This document shows positions 12,668 through 25,400 of a stretch of DNA of 64,000 nucleotides, in pieces; positions within the stretch are counted from its first letter, which is position 1; each line of letters begins with the position of its first letter. Source of the DNA: Artocarpus heterophyllus (Eukaryota > Streptophyta > Magnoliopsida > Rosales > Moraceae); contig CM046345.1 of NCBI GenBank assembly GCA_025403435.1, positions 11,970,235-12,034,234 of the forward strand, read 5' to 3'. The notes under the pieces are model-generated. The model was not told where the DNA came from, did not search any database, and was given only the letters and a program-made list of their open reading frames with translations. A program made the translations under genes and the position numbers.

Positions 12668-13830
12668 AGACCTTGTTTGGCACATCAATTGATAGGAATA
12701 TGAGGGTTGAATTGGATTAGATTTGATTGAAAAAGATTATGTACAATCCTATCTTGTGTTTAGTACACATCGGATTATTTAAATAAACTAATTCTTAAAA
12801 ATCAATTTTATCAAAGTAATTAATTAATTGCTAAGAAATAGTATTTTTTAAGGAATAACTGATTTTTTTATGGGGAAACAAGTAATATTCTTAAGCAAAC
12901 AATTATTTTTTGTCTAGCAATAACATAATTTTATAAATTAAATTCTCTTCTTAAAAAACCTCACGAAACATCCCTCTCTTCCTCATCCTCCTTCTTCTTT
13001 TTACCTAAAAAACCCTAATCATTCTGATAAGATAAGGTATGACGGTCATTATGGTATTGGTGGTGCATAGAGAATGACAGATCTTTGGGGACTAGGCGCA
13101 ACAGATCATAAGGAGTGGGGACAACTTCAATTTGCATGTCATGGCAGCGACATCAATGACGACTCATGCGAGGGAGGGCGACAGATCTCCATGAATGGAT
13201 AGGAGAGAGGCACAACAACCACGTAATTTCGCTGGTGGTGCTAGATCTTGCAACAAGTCTTCGTGAACTGGCGTGGGAGAAATAGAAAACATAGGCCCGA
13301 ATGGGGCTCAGGGCGGCAGTTAGTGGAAGGGTTAGGATGCCACGATATGGTGGGGTGGCCAGCTCCAACAAGCTCCATGATGGGGGCCTTCGACAAATGT
13401 TTAGTGGAGGATGACAAGCTTCAGCGGCGTATCTCTGGTGGGAGTAAGATCCAGTGTACTTTTAGATGTGGAAATATTATAATCTAGTCTGTGGGATCAG
13501 CAATCTCATGTAGTTTGGTGGGATTATTAGTCCCCCTATGTATGGGATTATTTTTGGGTCATTGGATAAATAATTTAGTTTAAATTTAGGGGAATTTTCA
13601 TGAATGTCATCTCTTGAAACTTACTTTTTATAAATACTATACATGTTTGGCACAACTTAAGCATATAATATAAGCACCAGTGTGACATATATTTTTTAGG
13701 TGTGGCATAAATAAACAAAGTTTTTCAAGTATGGCATAACGTGTAATTCTCTCCTAAATTTATCACCAAACATAGGACTAAATAAATAATCCTAATCCTA
13801 ATCCCAATTTCATATTGTAATAAGCACACC
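12668..13830. mobile_element. Possible PIF/Harbinger-like non-autonomous element
   Basis: The left end (CCTTGTTTGGCACATC, GGAATATGAGGG) and the reverse complement of the right end (CAGGGTGTGCTTATTAC, TTGGGATTAGGATTAGG) have the GTTTGG and GGATT-rich terminal style of Tourist/Harbinger elements. The interior 13030-13480 is GC-rich with overlapping ORFs on both strands that show no domain. A separate 165 bp MITE lies within it at 13589-13754. Limits and class are tentative. Confidence 0.35.
13589..13754 (+). mobile_element. 165 bp MITE, copy A
   Basis: Begins GGGGAATTTTCATGAATGTC and ends GTGTAATTCTCTCC, giving imperfect inverted ends. It sits between TA dinucleotides (ttta before, taaa after). 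A second copy in the opposite orientation is at 19715-19887; both contain CTTACTTTTTATAAATAC and a GTGTGGCATAA-like block. Confidence 0.65.
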
Positions 13831-15409
13831 CTGATTGTATTGGCAAGATAAAGATAAGAATATTTTTTTATCTACTTTTGAATTTCCAAGAGGAGCCGTA
13901 AACACTTCTATATGTTATTTTTTAAGGGTTTTTTTTTTTTTTTTGGTTAAAGTTTAGAACTTGTATTATTATTTATTATTATTATTATTATTATTAAACA
14001 CGTGGCCCTAGCCAATTTGTTCCGGAACGTAGCTATGGATAGTGGTAGCATATAATGGTTGGGTCTATATATTTTATTAAAGGACCCATGTAGAAGTTCT
14101 TTTTAAATTGGCACGGGTACTTTTTTTAAAGTCCTTCTTTTTAAAGGTTCTTTATAAAAGGGCCTACAAAAATACTTGTCCTATGGTTGGGGCTCTCATA
14201 CTAACGCTAATGGACCTAGTTTTACGGTATGTGTTCAAGTTTGCACTTAACGTCAATGGGAAATTATTGATACATATTCCATTTGCTGTAAAGAGAAATA
14301 CATACATATATATATATATATGTATATATAGTTCAGTATAAATGGTTATGAGTGATGCTAATCATTGGCCACTTTAAACATTAAATTCCCAAACCCTTCC
14401 CTTTATAAATTATATTCGCTTTTTCTTGGAGGGGTCCAGTTCTGTATTTCTTCCATTTATATTATAAAGAGATTGGGGAGACGTGTGGGAATAAAATTCT
14501 ATTATATAATTGATCCATTATGCCTTCTTGATCTAAAGACTGAAGTAGTAGTTATATATATTTCATGCTTTGAAATCATCAGAAACCAAGAAAAAAAAAA
14601 CTGAAAAGAAATTAACATAGGTTGTCATGTACTTAAAAGAAGGTGAATTCTACAATCGATTTATTTCAAAGGCCAATGACCGAATTAGTCGTTCGTCTCA
14701 TATTGATGACACTGAATTGGTCAGAAATATAAACATGAAAGTAAAATATAGAGAATAAACAAAGTAAGAAAAATACATGAATTTATAGTAATTCACCTAT
14801 GATGAGAAGGCTATATCTACTCATGTGAAGACTGGATTTCGCCATCTTAGAGAAAATGTACAGAATACACTTGACAATGAGAGGACAAGAAGAGGGGGAT
14901 ATTGTAGAAAATATAATGAAGTAAAAGGTGAAGCAAAATATGTGGGAATGACCCATATTTATAGACATCATCTTTGTTTATGGGATTATCCGATTATGGG
15001 AATTTGTTCTTTGCATCTTGAATGGAAGTTGCCTTTTCTGGCTTCAATTAACTTTGCTTCTTGTCTATACCTCCTTTAGATCAGGAAAGTCCCTTCTTGA
15101 GTTGGATTCGGTCCTAGTAACCGGGTTTGGGTGATACTGGTCATTGCCCTTATGGAAGGTTCTTCTTCTTAGGTCCTTGACAGTGTCTGTACTTGTATAT
15201 GTAAATATTAGATGTAAAAACATGCAAAATTTATCCATAATAAGAAAAGGAAACAAAAAAAAAAACGGTAATAATAGGGACGCCAACGTCATGGCAGGGC
15301 AAGAGTGGCGAATTTTATTTATCCTCATTCCCGTTGAGGAGAGGTGGGGGTGGAGGTAGAGATGGAGTCAAGAAATCCCTCAGGGGACATTCCTTATTAT
15401 GAAGTATGG
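13831..15409. other. AT-rich spacer, no gene seen
   Basis: Short ORFs only, on both strands, without recognisable motifs. (AT)n near 14306-14330. Confidence 0.5.
13971..13996. repeat. (TTA)n microsatellite
   Basis: Run of TTA units after a T tract. Confidence 0.85.
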
Positions 15410-15771
15410 ACTCGTTTAAGATAACTTGTGCTTTTATTTTTAGGCAATAGAAGAAATGAAGTATAATTTAGAGCTTTTTAATTAGTGTTTGAATAGTATA
15501 TAGAAAAGTGCTTTTTAATATTAGAAGTGCTTTTGAACCTGTTTGATTAAATAAGTCAAAGGCTCTCATTGTTTATAATTATATAAGGATATAGATAGAA
15601 TTTGCAATTTGTTATTCATTAAGGTTAAAAAGATAAAAATGCTTTTTATAAGCATTAAAGAGGTGGTTTCTTTCAAAAATACAAATAGTTTGTCCATCTA
15701 AAGAGGCCCAAAAGCAATTTTTGGACTAAATAAGCTAAAACGAGCTTATTTTAGGTCATTCCAAACAGGGC
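15410..15771. mobile_element. hAT-like MITE, family M, copy 1
   Basis: The left end CTCGTTTAAGATAACTTGTG and the reverse complement of the right end CCCTGTTTGGAATGACC form imperfect inverted repeats. The interior (AGCTTTTTAATTAGTGTTTG, AATAAGTCAAAGGCTCTC) matches the element at 47614-48070. Confidence 0.6.
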
Positions 15772-17245
15772 ATAAGTTGAAATGCATCCTAAATTAAATT
15801 CAAATTTAATGTTTTTATGAAACGATCCAATTTTACATAGTGTGTATATATGTGTAGAACAAATTAATACTAGAAACTATAATAAACATACTTTTAAAAA
15901 ACAAATGATGTGTATATTTGGAATGGAGTGGGGCTGGGAGTGCATCTCTCATCCCCACCTCCTTCCATCTTGGGGACAAGATTTTGCCCCCATCATCGCT
16001 CGCATCTTCAAATATTGCTCTCCATCACGACCCTGTTCACGACGGATCCCTGCAGGACCCCACTTCATGAGGAATATTGCCATCTCTAAATAATAGCTTA
16101 GGACTAAATTGATATGTTGAAATACAAAATAAAAGCCGCTGAGATTAAAAAAAAAAAAAGAAGATAAAGATAATATGCATAGAATTGTCTAGAATAATAG
16201 ACGAATAAAAGGCTTTCTCACGTTTGTTATTCAACCACTTGATACTTTATTTTGAAAATAGGATTTAATGGATTGTGGTTGAACTTAAAAATTTTCGTTC
16301 ACTGAATTGAATTGAATTCAGACGTGTATGATAAAAGATGAAATACAAAATATGATCTTAACAAGTTTCATTAAGCTAATTAACAAAAAAAGTAGCAATC
16401 AATTAATGTTTATTTCAACAAACAACGTAGTGCCTTTTGACGGTATATCTATGCACGTATGTTTTGCAAATAGTAGAAAGATCAAGCGGAGAAGAGAAGA
16501 TGACCAGAGTTAATTTGGAGACCTAACTTGATAAAGCATTAATCTTTATGGCGTAGGCCTCACGAACTAGGCACGGTTGGTAAGAAGTCAGTCTCATCGC
16601 ATTTGGCTAATCAATCTTATTGAATGTCATTAACATCAACGTCATTTTTTGATATCACATATCTTTTTATCCACATAATTCTTTGCTCGTTTTCTTTTGA
16701 ACCGAGCTCTTTTAGTCATCTAGTCATGTATGGAAATGATATATTGTCTTGATTACTCTAGAATTTAGTTTGGAAAAACATATTCAAATAGAGGATAATA
16801 TAAAGAAGAGATAAACTAGATGGTAAATTACTTTTGAGAGGCACATTTGAGGAAATGGTATTTGATAAGTAGGGACACATTAAAAAAAATAGTTAGGAAA
16901 TAGATATAAGAAAAATAGTAGTTGAAAATCTGTTTTAAAATAAAAATATTTTAGTCGACAATTGAAAAAAAAGAAACATTTATCCGGATCCCTTTTATTA
17001 TAACTACATAAAATTATTTAGATAGTAACACATTAGTGAAATATTATTGTAATATGTGAAAATTAGAGAAAAAATTACATGTAAGAAAATTACTGGTTTA
17101 GAAGGTAATAGGAGAAAGATGTTCTCATATGGAAAAAAAATTGAGAAAATATATTTGAGCAGAGCAATTGGGGAAAAATATAAAAGACTTGTAAGAGAAA
17201 GCCGAAAGAAGGGGACCAAAATGAAAAAAGTAATATTTTAAAGGT
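15772..17245. other. Spacer, no gene seen
   Basis: Contains only short ORFs. A slightly GC-richer patch at 15930-16080 has no recognisable motif. Confidence 0.45.
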
Positions 17246-17838
17246 TCAATGGCTCTAAAGGTCCCTCAAGTTTTAACATCGTAACAATTTGATCATTGAA
17301 TTAATTTAATAGGCTAAAATGGTCCCTAAACTTTTAATATTGTGACAATTTGATCCTTGAATAATTTAATGTGCTAAACTAGTCTTTGAATTAATTTTTA
17401 GTAGCAAAATCAATCCTATATGTTAGTCCCTATTAAAATTTGAATGAAAACATCACGACAGCCTTCAACCTTCACGACAGCCTTCAACCTGCAGCACTCC
17501 TCTATGCAACACCGACCTCATGTCACTCTCCTCATTGTACACTCTTTGCAACAAAACTACCTCGTAGCTGCCTCATTAGTTACCTTACTTGCAAGTCACG
17601 TTGCAGCACTACGCTGTAACAATACCCCCGTGTTAGAATTCACTTTTTAAACCTATTAAATTAATTCAAGGACCATATTGTCATAATGTCAAAAGTTCAT
17701 GGGTTTTTTCAGCCTATTAAATTAATTTAAGAACAAATTGTCACAATGTTAAAAGTTCATGGACTATTTTAGCCCATTAAAATAATTTAACGATCAAACT
17801 ATTATAATGTTAAAAGTTCATAAATCTCTAGAGCTATT
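17246..17838. mobile_element. Foldback-type element with subrepeats
   Basis: The left end AATGGCTCTAAAGGTCCCTC pairs with the inverted right end AATAGCTCTAGAGATTTATG. Both arms contain repeated units of about 65 bp with GTGACAATTTGATCC and AATTTAATAGGCTAAA. The centre (17440-17650) is a distinct GC-richer segment with a short open frame, possibly captured DNA; its protein matches nothing I know. Confidence 0.6.
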
Positions 17839-18109
17839 TACCCTATTTTAAGAGAGAAGCAAAAAAAAGATGGATTAAAAAACAAAAAAAGGGAGATTTT
17901 GACCCAAAAAAAGTGGGACGTGTTTGAAAAAAAAAACATATTTTAATTGGGATAAATAGAGAGAAAAGATATCTTGATGTGACACATTTAAAAACAAATA
18001 AAATTTTAAGACAAAAAAAAATCTTTACGACAAAAGGCAAAGAAAAACAAAGGTCAGACAAGTATAAAATGGGGTTTCCTACCAAATAAATGGACAATAG
18101 GAAGCTATT

Positions 18110-18113
<4 letters not shown>

Positions 18114-18162
<49 letters not shown>
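18114..18162. repeat. (AT)n microsatellite
   Basis: About 24 uninterrupted AT units, directly left of a foldback element. Confidence 0.95.
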
Positions 18163-18164
<2 letters not shown>

Positions 18165-18168
18165 TTAG

Positions 18169-18973
18169 ATGAGTTATTAACACTAATAGTCTTTAAATTT
18201 TAGTGACTCTCTCATTTTGTCCTCTAAACTTTAAAAATCACCATTTTATTTATGAACTTTCAAAACTACTCACTTTACCACCTAAATTTTAAAAATCATT
18301 ATTTTACCGATGAACTTTTAAAACTCCTCATTTTGTCTCCTAAATTTTCGATTTTTAGTTCAAATAGACGAAATCAAGCCCACGTGATTCACACATGAGT
18401 CACTTGTGAGGACAAAAATGAGATTTTATCAGTCCTAAGTTCTATTTTATGTTTACTTTCTCGCTTGACAACTTTTGTTGTTTTTTTATCTAAACTCTAA
18501 TTCAGAAACAGTTTGCCTACACATTTCTTCTTATTTTTAATGTGCAATTCTTTTAATAGATGGATATTGTTTGTCGATGTCTGAATTTGAATACCAAAGA
18601 AGATGTGTTGCACATTAAAGATGAGAAGATATCGAAAAACAATATTAAGAAGAAAAGTGCATACAGACCTTTTTAAGTTAAAACAGATAAAAAAGTTAAA
18701 TGAGTGTGTAAACGTAAAACAAAACTCATTTTTACCGTTACAGTGACCATATGCTAATCATGTAGGCTTAATTCTATCCATTTGAATGAAAAATCAAAAC
18801 CTATGAGAAAAAATGAGGAGCTTTGAAAGTTTAGGAACAAAATGGTGATTTTTAAAATTCAAGGGACAAAATGAGGAGTTTCGAAAGTTCAAAAGATAAA
18901 GTGGTGAACTTTAAAATTCAAGACATAAAGTGAAAAAGACCTAAAATTTGGAGGTTATTAATATTAATAACCC
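18169..18973. mobile_element. Foldback-type element, 0.8 kb, with tandem subrepeats in both arms
   Basis: The left arm starts GAGTTATTAACACTAATAG; the inverted right arm starts GGGTTATTAATATTAATAAC. Each arm has about three tandem units of roughly 60 bp with AAACTCCTCATTTTGTC and TTTAAAAATCACCATTTT. The centre (18380-18760) is unique and non-coding. No transposase. Confidence 0.7.
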
Positions 18974-19714
18974 TTGTTAGATTGTTGAATGTTAGATATG
19001 TTTGAGAGTAGAGGCAGACAATGGAAAAAGATTGTAAAATTAAGCACTTACAAAGTCATGTAGAAAGAGACGTGGTTGATGAGAATAGCTTAGAGATAGC
19101 ACATTCGACATTTACAAAACGGAAATATCTTTTAGCTGTCTTAAACTTATGGTTTGCTGTGTGGAAAATTGATTAGTTTGTTTGTAACTCCAATTCTATA
19201 ATCTATAATCTATCTATTCTATAATTATAATATAAACCGGATTTCTCTTGATTGCAGTGTTCAAAATTTCATCCCTTTATTTTGTCCCTTCATGCTTTTT
19301 TTTTTTTACTTCACCAACTTTTCTCTTGCTTCTCACCCCAAATTTATATATTTTTGTCTTTTCACTCTCTAAAAGGTTATTTTAACATATATGATCGTCA
19401 TAATTGTTTTTAATAATTCCCCCAATAAAGTAATTTTTTCAAATACATCCATATTTAAACAACTTGTCCTTCTCAATGATGTACCTTAATTAGATATCTA
19501 TTTGATCTATCTTGCTGAATTAATCTTTTTGTAAATATTCTATAATTAATAATCGTTTTTAAAAAAATATTTTTATTACTTATGTAGCCAAAATTTTCAT
19601 TTATTGAAATTTTGACACTTTATCCCCTCAACTTATAATATTGCTGTGATGTACACAATTTTACTTACGGTCACCTGCTACAATGTCGGTGATATTCCCT
19701 GTGTGCTTGTAGTT
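18974..19714. other. AT-rich spacer, no gene seen
   Basis: No ORF of note and no recognised repeat. Confidence 0.5.
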
Positions 19715-19887
19715 TGAGAAAATTACATGTTATGCCATACTTATAAACATAGTTTTTATTCATGCTACATTTGAGAAAATTGTGCCACATTACTACTTGT
19801 ATTATTTGTTTAAGTTATGCCACACTAAAACATTTGTGGTATTTATAAAAAGTAAGTTATAAAAGATGGCATTGTTAAAAATTCCCC
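19715..19887 (-). mobile_element. 165 bp MITE, copy B
   Basis: Inverted relative of 13589-13754. On the minus strand it starts GGGGAATTTTTAACAATGCC, then CTTACTTTTTATAAATAC and TAGTGTGGCATAACTTAAAC. Confidence 0.65.
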
Positions 19888-19919
19888 TTATAGTTTTTGT
19901 TCAATAAAGGCATCTATGT

Positions 19920-20000
19920 TTCCACCTTTATTTGGTTTCGTATGTTGTTATTATGTTCAGGTTGTAATAATAGAGGTGGTTTCCCTACCTCCAAAATTTG
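19920..20000 (+). repeat. LINE 3' region fragment
   Basis: TTGTAATAATAGAGGTGG and TTTCCCTACCTCC match TTGTAATAACAGAAGTGG and TTTTCCTGCC at 43481-43520. Short and decayed. Confidence 0.4.
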
Positions 20001-20269
20001 TGTTTAGCCGCTAGATCTATATGCAACTGTTAAGTTCTGTCAAGGTTGTCTCTAGGTAGAGTAGAGGGTGGCCCTAGAGCTACTAGGTTTACCTTTCAAT
20101 TGATTGGAAGAATCCATCAATTATAGGCTTTATCAAAAAAAGCTTTACATGTGTTCGATTTCAGCATGTTGAGGTACTTTTACATGATCGGGCCTCTAGT
20201 ATACGCTTCTCTGACTGAGCGATAATCCAAATTTACATGCTAAATAAAATCATCAATAAATAACTTACA

Positions 20270-21001
20270 CTTCAAAACATAAACCAAACAATATTAAATT
20301 GCAAAGTTACATAAATGAAAACTAAACCCTAAATAACTTCAAACTTATACTACTGCTACAACTACTATTGCTACTAGTAGTAAGGGTTGCATGGGGGACG
20401 AAGGAATACTACGGGCAGTGTGAGGAAGAGGATGGCAGTGGAGAGTGCAAAGGAGAGTGAGAAAAAGAGAGAGAAGGAAAGAAAGAGGAAGAAGGGAAGC
20501 AACGACGACGAGGTTAACCGCGGGAGAGTGATAGGGGGATGTTGATGGGGGGCGACGGTCAATAGTTAGATGGGGCGGTGGTTTTAGAAAGAGAATGAAT
20601 ATGTAGGCTTCGCGGGTTAGAGAGAGAGAAATAGTGGAGGGTTCAAAACGTTAGGCGGGGTTTTAAAATTTTTAAAGAGATGAATAGTAGAAGGTTCAAA
20701 ATTTTGGGTGGGCCTTTAAAATTTTTAGAAAGAGTATATTATGACCTTTAAAAAAAAAAAAAAAGATCATGGAAGCTTAGATATTATATGAAGGTTTTTT
20801 TTTCTAAAAATCGTCGTGCAATTCTTATCTAAAAGTAGAAAAAAGAAGAAAAGAAAAAGACCACAAAAATCATTGTGGAATCCCAAGTTTCTATGACGGT
20901 TTTTGGATTTCTCATTCGTGTCGTGTTTGTAATAATTTGTAATGAGATAAAACGACGATTTTTTCAAAAACTATTGTATTTTTAACAAATTTATTGTAGT
21001 G
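20270..21001 (-). mobile_element. Truncated CACTA element end
   Basis: On the minus strand it begins CACTACAATAAATTTG at 21001, followed by subterminal-type motifs (AAAATCGTCGTTTTATC, AACCGTCATAGAAAC) and then a C- and T-rich low-complexity stretch like the one in the 9.2 kb CACTA element. No transposase and no matching second end found. The inner limit is a guess. Confidence 0.5.
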
Positions 21002-22750
21002 GTAGGAAGGCGTAAATGAGAACGAGAAAGTATTTAACAATCCCGCTCCTCTCCATTTCCATTCTTAAACTCATATCTTCCTAAATCTAAGCCCCTACCC
21101 CATCCTAACTCATTTCGTTGACCCAAGGGGGTTTCCTTCTATTTTCTTAACCAAAAAAATACTTTCAATCTTCGAGCAAAACTAGCTATATATTCATGGA
21201 TGTTTTACTTAAAGTTTTATTTTAGTTTCTAATTTTATTTACGTGCATATTTATATATTGTTGTATTAATTTATACTATAATACACACTATTTATCGCCA
21301 TACATATACAATTAATGATGGCAACGTGATGCAGGGCAGTGTAGGTATGCTTTTCTCACCTTCATACCCTACTTCCTTTTTTGCCCTGCTCCACGCCGAC
21401 AGTTTTTCCTTTTCACGTTTACACACACACACATATATGGAAATTGTAGAGTATATCTTATAATTTTAACTTGACTCAATATCCTACATATTTAAAAATT
21501 ATAAAGTTGTTGTTGGAATTTAGAAATTTGTTTTAATGTTACCTTTACGTTCAAAAAAAAAAAAGACAAAAATATCCTAAAATAGTTACTTTAAAATACT
21601 TAAACAACATCAAAACCCTAAAAAAATCAAGAATATTTTGGAAAAAAAAATCACAAAAAGTGTTATTGAATAAAATAAAGGAGATCCTTGGTTCATAATG
21701 TTATTGAATAAAATCACAAAAAATTTCTTAAAATATTTTTCTGAAAATAGTATTCAAGTATATTTTGTCTCTGTCTTTTTTTTCCTTAAAAAGTGTGGAA
21801 GCACAAGATTGAAACACAGTTTTCAAATATTTCAAAGGGTAACAATGTTGTTTTGGGCATATTGATAAATTGGAAAAAAAAAAAAAAAGAGGCATTGGTA
21901 AGCTAGAAAGTATATTTATGTGATAAATTTTTTTATGTATGCTTAAAAGAAGTAATATGTATCATGATGGGAGTGAGGTAAGGAATGCTTTCCTTAACAC
22001 TGGCACGACTCCGGAGCTAATTTTAGTCCTCAAACCCGGTTTGCTCCTGAATAACACTCCCAACATCACAATTACAAATGTGGGTACATGGGGTTCGGTC
22101 TCAATCATGCTAAATCTAGTAATAGGCTAATAAAAATAAACCTTCACATTTAAAACCAAAAAAGCACCTCGCTGTATTTGAACTTTCAAACATAGCCTGA
22201 ACTACGATAATATTTTACAGCTCGATATAGTTGGTTCAAAGCATATAGACATACATTATTCAAAGCATATAGACTCAACTACTACTACACTATGGCTAGT
22301 AGTAGTATCCAACGGCGATCGTGCCAAAATTACATTGTTGAAATTTAGCAAAAGTACTATCGAAAATTACTGCAGGTACTGCTGAATCAGAAACCGCTAT
22401 ATAATAGCTACCTAGCTTTTCTTCACTATCAAAATGGGCCGTAGAATTTGCAGTTTGTGGCCAGAAGAATGCAAATGTTTTACACCTTGCAGAAGAGTTA
22501 GGCCTGCCAGTACATATTAGCTCAACTGCCAAAACGGTCATTGTTTAAATTATTTGTTTCATATTGTATCCATCTGCATCAGGATAGCTGGCGTTAGATT
22601 TTGATTTTTTTTTTTTAGTTTTTTTTTTTTTACCAAAAAGAAAAAGCAATAATTGATCATTTTTATTTGTTGGATTGGTTTCACTTAATTTTAGTCTCTC
22701 AAAAATAATAGTTGTCTCGCTTTGTTTTATAAACTTCAACTGACACACAT
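21002..22750. other. Spacer, no convincing gene
   Basis: An 81-residue open frame at 22296-22541 (-) has balanced composition but matches no family I know. The rest is AT-rich with A tracts. Confidence 0.4.
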
Positions 22751-22879
22751 AAAAGTTCTTGGGCTATGCTAGTGGTACCTATGTAATAAAAAAGTAAAAA
22801 ATCTAACAGATTTAGGCACGTAATGATTGGTTAATTATGAGGAGTAATTTAGTAAAATTGGTTTTGAGTAGTTTGATAT

Positions 22880-23065
22880 AGGCGGGTTTTTAAACTACAT
22901 TGCGCCTCATATGATAAAATCTATCAATATTTTAAGTTTCTGTGGTGGTATCATTAGTTTAGTATTTGAAAAATTCAAAGATCATTATTGTGTCAATTGA
23001 AAATTTACAGATAAAAATGAGACAACATATACATTTAAGAGCCAAAATGAAATTAACCTGTAATC
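22880..23065. repeat. Single arm related to the 32.6 kb foldback
   Basis: On the minus strand GGTTAATTTCATTTTGGCTC, then GTCTCATTTTTATCTG, CACAATAATGATC and CATATGAGGCGCA follow the order of blocks in the right arm of the 32594-33109 element. Confidence 0.4.
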
Positions 23066-23109
23066 ATTTCAAGAAGAAATTGAATCGTGATTTAAATATA
23101 TCCATTATT

Positions 23110-25400
23110 ATGAGCTTCTGTCCATGCTAAACCAAGTGAAAGCTAAATGACAGCATATGATCAAATTTCATGATTCAAACAGTACTTTCTACGGAAACTT
23201 TTAAATTTCCACACAAGAGTGGAAAAATTATGTGGAAAAGAGGGCCTTTTAGTTGACTTGTCCCAACATTTTTCTTGTCAAATTTGCTGAAATATCAAGA
23301 GTACCACCGATTCTATCTATCTTTCACATTTGTTTCCTAGTGCATAAAGCATTAACTATGCACCAACTATGTACTGAAATAATTAATTAGGTACAGAAAA
23401 ATCAACACTAGTCATAAACTAACCACTAGCCATTAATATGTGTCTTTACGTGTACACATTCGAACTATTAAATAAATAGCAAAAAATAACAACAACATCC
23501 ATTTTAGTCCTAATTTAGGCTTTTTTTAAAAAAAAAAAAACTTGAGGATAAAACAATTCGAACTTTTTATCTTGGTGTCAGTCTACATGTTGTTAAAAAT
23601 AAGAGAAAGTGGGGTTAAACTGATCTTATCTTTTTGTTACAATATCACAAATGGAACATTTAAGCTTGCCCAATATAATCTTGCATATGTACAGTTTGGA
23701 TACATATGTGTATTGTGCAATTTCCTGATTGACAACCACATTTTTGTTTGTCGACCCTTCTGCTCACTTTTAGAATGTGGTTTATTTATGGTGCACATGT
23801 TACCACCCCATTTTGTGGTTGTCTCTTCCTTGATTCTCTCTCACTTGCCCCCATGGCCGCTTGTGCATACAAATATGCACTCATGGATAGATTGAAGAAC
23901 TCCACACAATTCCTTTCAGCACATCAAATTCAACTTATTTGTGTCTGCATGAAATTAAAAAGTGGTGCTTTTTCATTAGGATTGTATCTATCAACAAATC
24001 AAAATATATATATATGGTTATGATTTTAATAGTTACTCTAATATTTATCTATTGATAAATATTGTTTTAGTCATGATACAGATCATGCTATTGTAATGAA
24101 TTACATAATTGAGGTACGTAAAATGTCATATCATTATTGTGATATTTTATAATTTGACAAAACTCGTCTATATATATATATATATATATATATATTCATG
24201 TAACCACTTCCCTTATATTCTTTCTTCATGCACATTCCATATAACGAAAGTACTATGTATATCTACTCAATGGACTTTCTTTTTTTAAATCATATCATAT
24301 AATACACGTCTCAAGCTCTTGAATGATTGAAAATCTTTTGAGCTTCTTTTTAATGCTCCATACCCCCTAATAATATTATAATTCTCAAAAACATGATGGT
24401 CAAGTTTCTTTCATGATTAAATTGGAATAGAGTTGAAGAGCATCTCATTGATGTTGAATTCGAAAGTTAAATGATTGTCCTTGATTTGATTCAAGGAGAG
24501 AAGATCGACAAGTGTGGATGAAAGAAGGTGGGTAATGTTCTTAATTATTAGAATCATGAGTAATGAGACAAGATTTGTTGTCACAGTACTTTTGTGGGGC
24601 CATAGCAGCCTGTCCTTTAAGTATCAATTTGGTCCCGGATAAAATTAAAAATACAGAATCCATACGTTAATTAGTTTTTCATCATCCTTTTTGGCTTAAT
24701 TCTACGTTTCTAAGTGTGATTTTGCCCCACTAACTAGTGTGATTCGACATACTTTCATGTGTCGTGTTGATTAGGCTAAGCACATACGCAAAAATATATT
24801 TGTATGACAAAATTTCTTGTTCAAATGTCTTGGAGGACAGTTGAGATATCATTTCATTGAATTTTATGGCCCGTGCAAGGACAAGAGGATTTTCTATCTA
24901 GTTAAGATACGGTTACTTTGCAGGAAGGGATAGGAAGAAGGGAATGATTTTCTTTCTCATTTAATCGTGTGTTTATTTAAAAATCGATCATAAAAGTTAA
25001 ACAACCTAACAAAATATTGGGAACAAGATAGAGAATAAAGGAAATAAATGTTGATACTTTAACAGTATCAAATTAACTTATCTATCCATAATAAGTTGAC
25101 ATATTCTAAGTTAACAACATTTCATGGAACAAAACTATATTTTAATAATTGAATTGGTAATATATATTCCTATAACTAAGTGTCCAGGACTTAAATCTCA
25201 CATAATTTAGAAATGAAATAATCATAAACTTCTATCCATCTCGAGTCCTTAAAAAGTCTAACATGACATTTGATGCATGAGTTTAGAGTGGTTCAAACCA
25301 TGAAGACAATTTAAACTAGTGTTTAGTAGAATAATAACTGAGGCCAACCATGGAGGCAGTTTTAAACCATTCAAAACCATCAAAATCTAAACTTTATCCC
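23110..25400. other. AT-rich spacer, no gene seen
   Basis: Short ORFs only (for example 23542-23895 +), without motifs. (AT)n at 24169-24195. Confidence 0.45.
24169..24195. repeat. (AT)n microsatellite
   Basis: Uninterrupted AT run. Confidence 0.95.

Noticed and set aside
13153..13487. Overlapping GC-rich frames that look gene-like
   Set aside because: Within a probable non-autonomous transposon, open on both strands, with no domain.
22296..22541. 81-codon open frame on -, fairly normal amino-acid composition
   Set aside because: No recognisable family, no splice context and no second exon; left as unexplained rather than called a gene.
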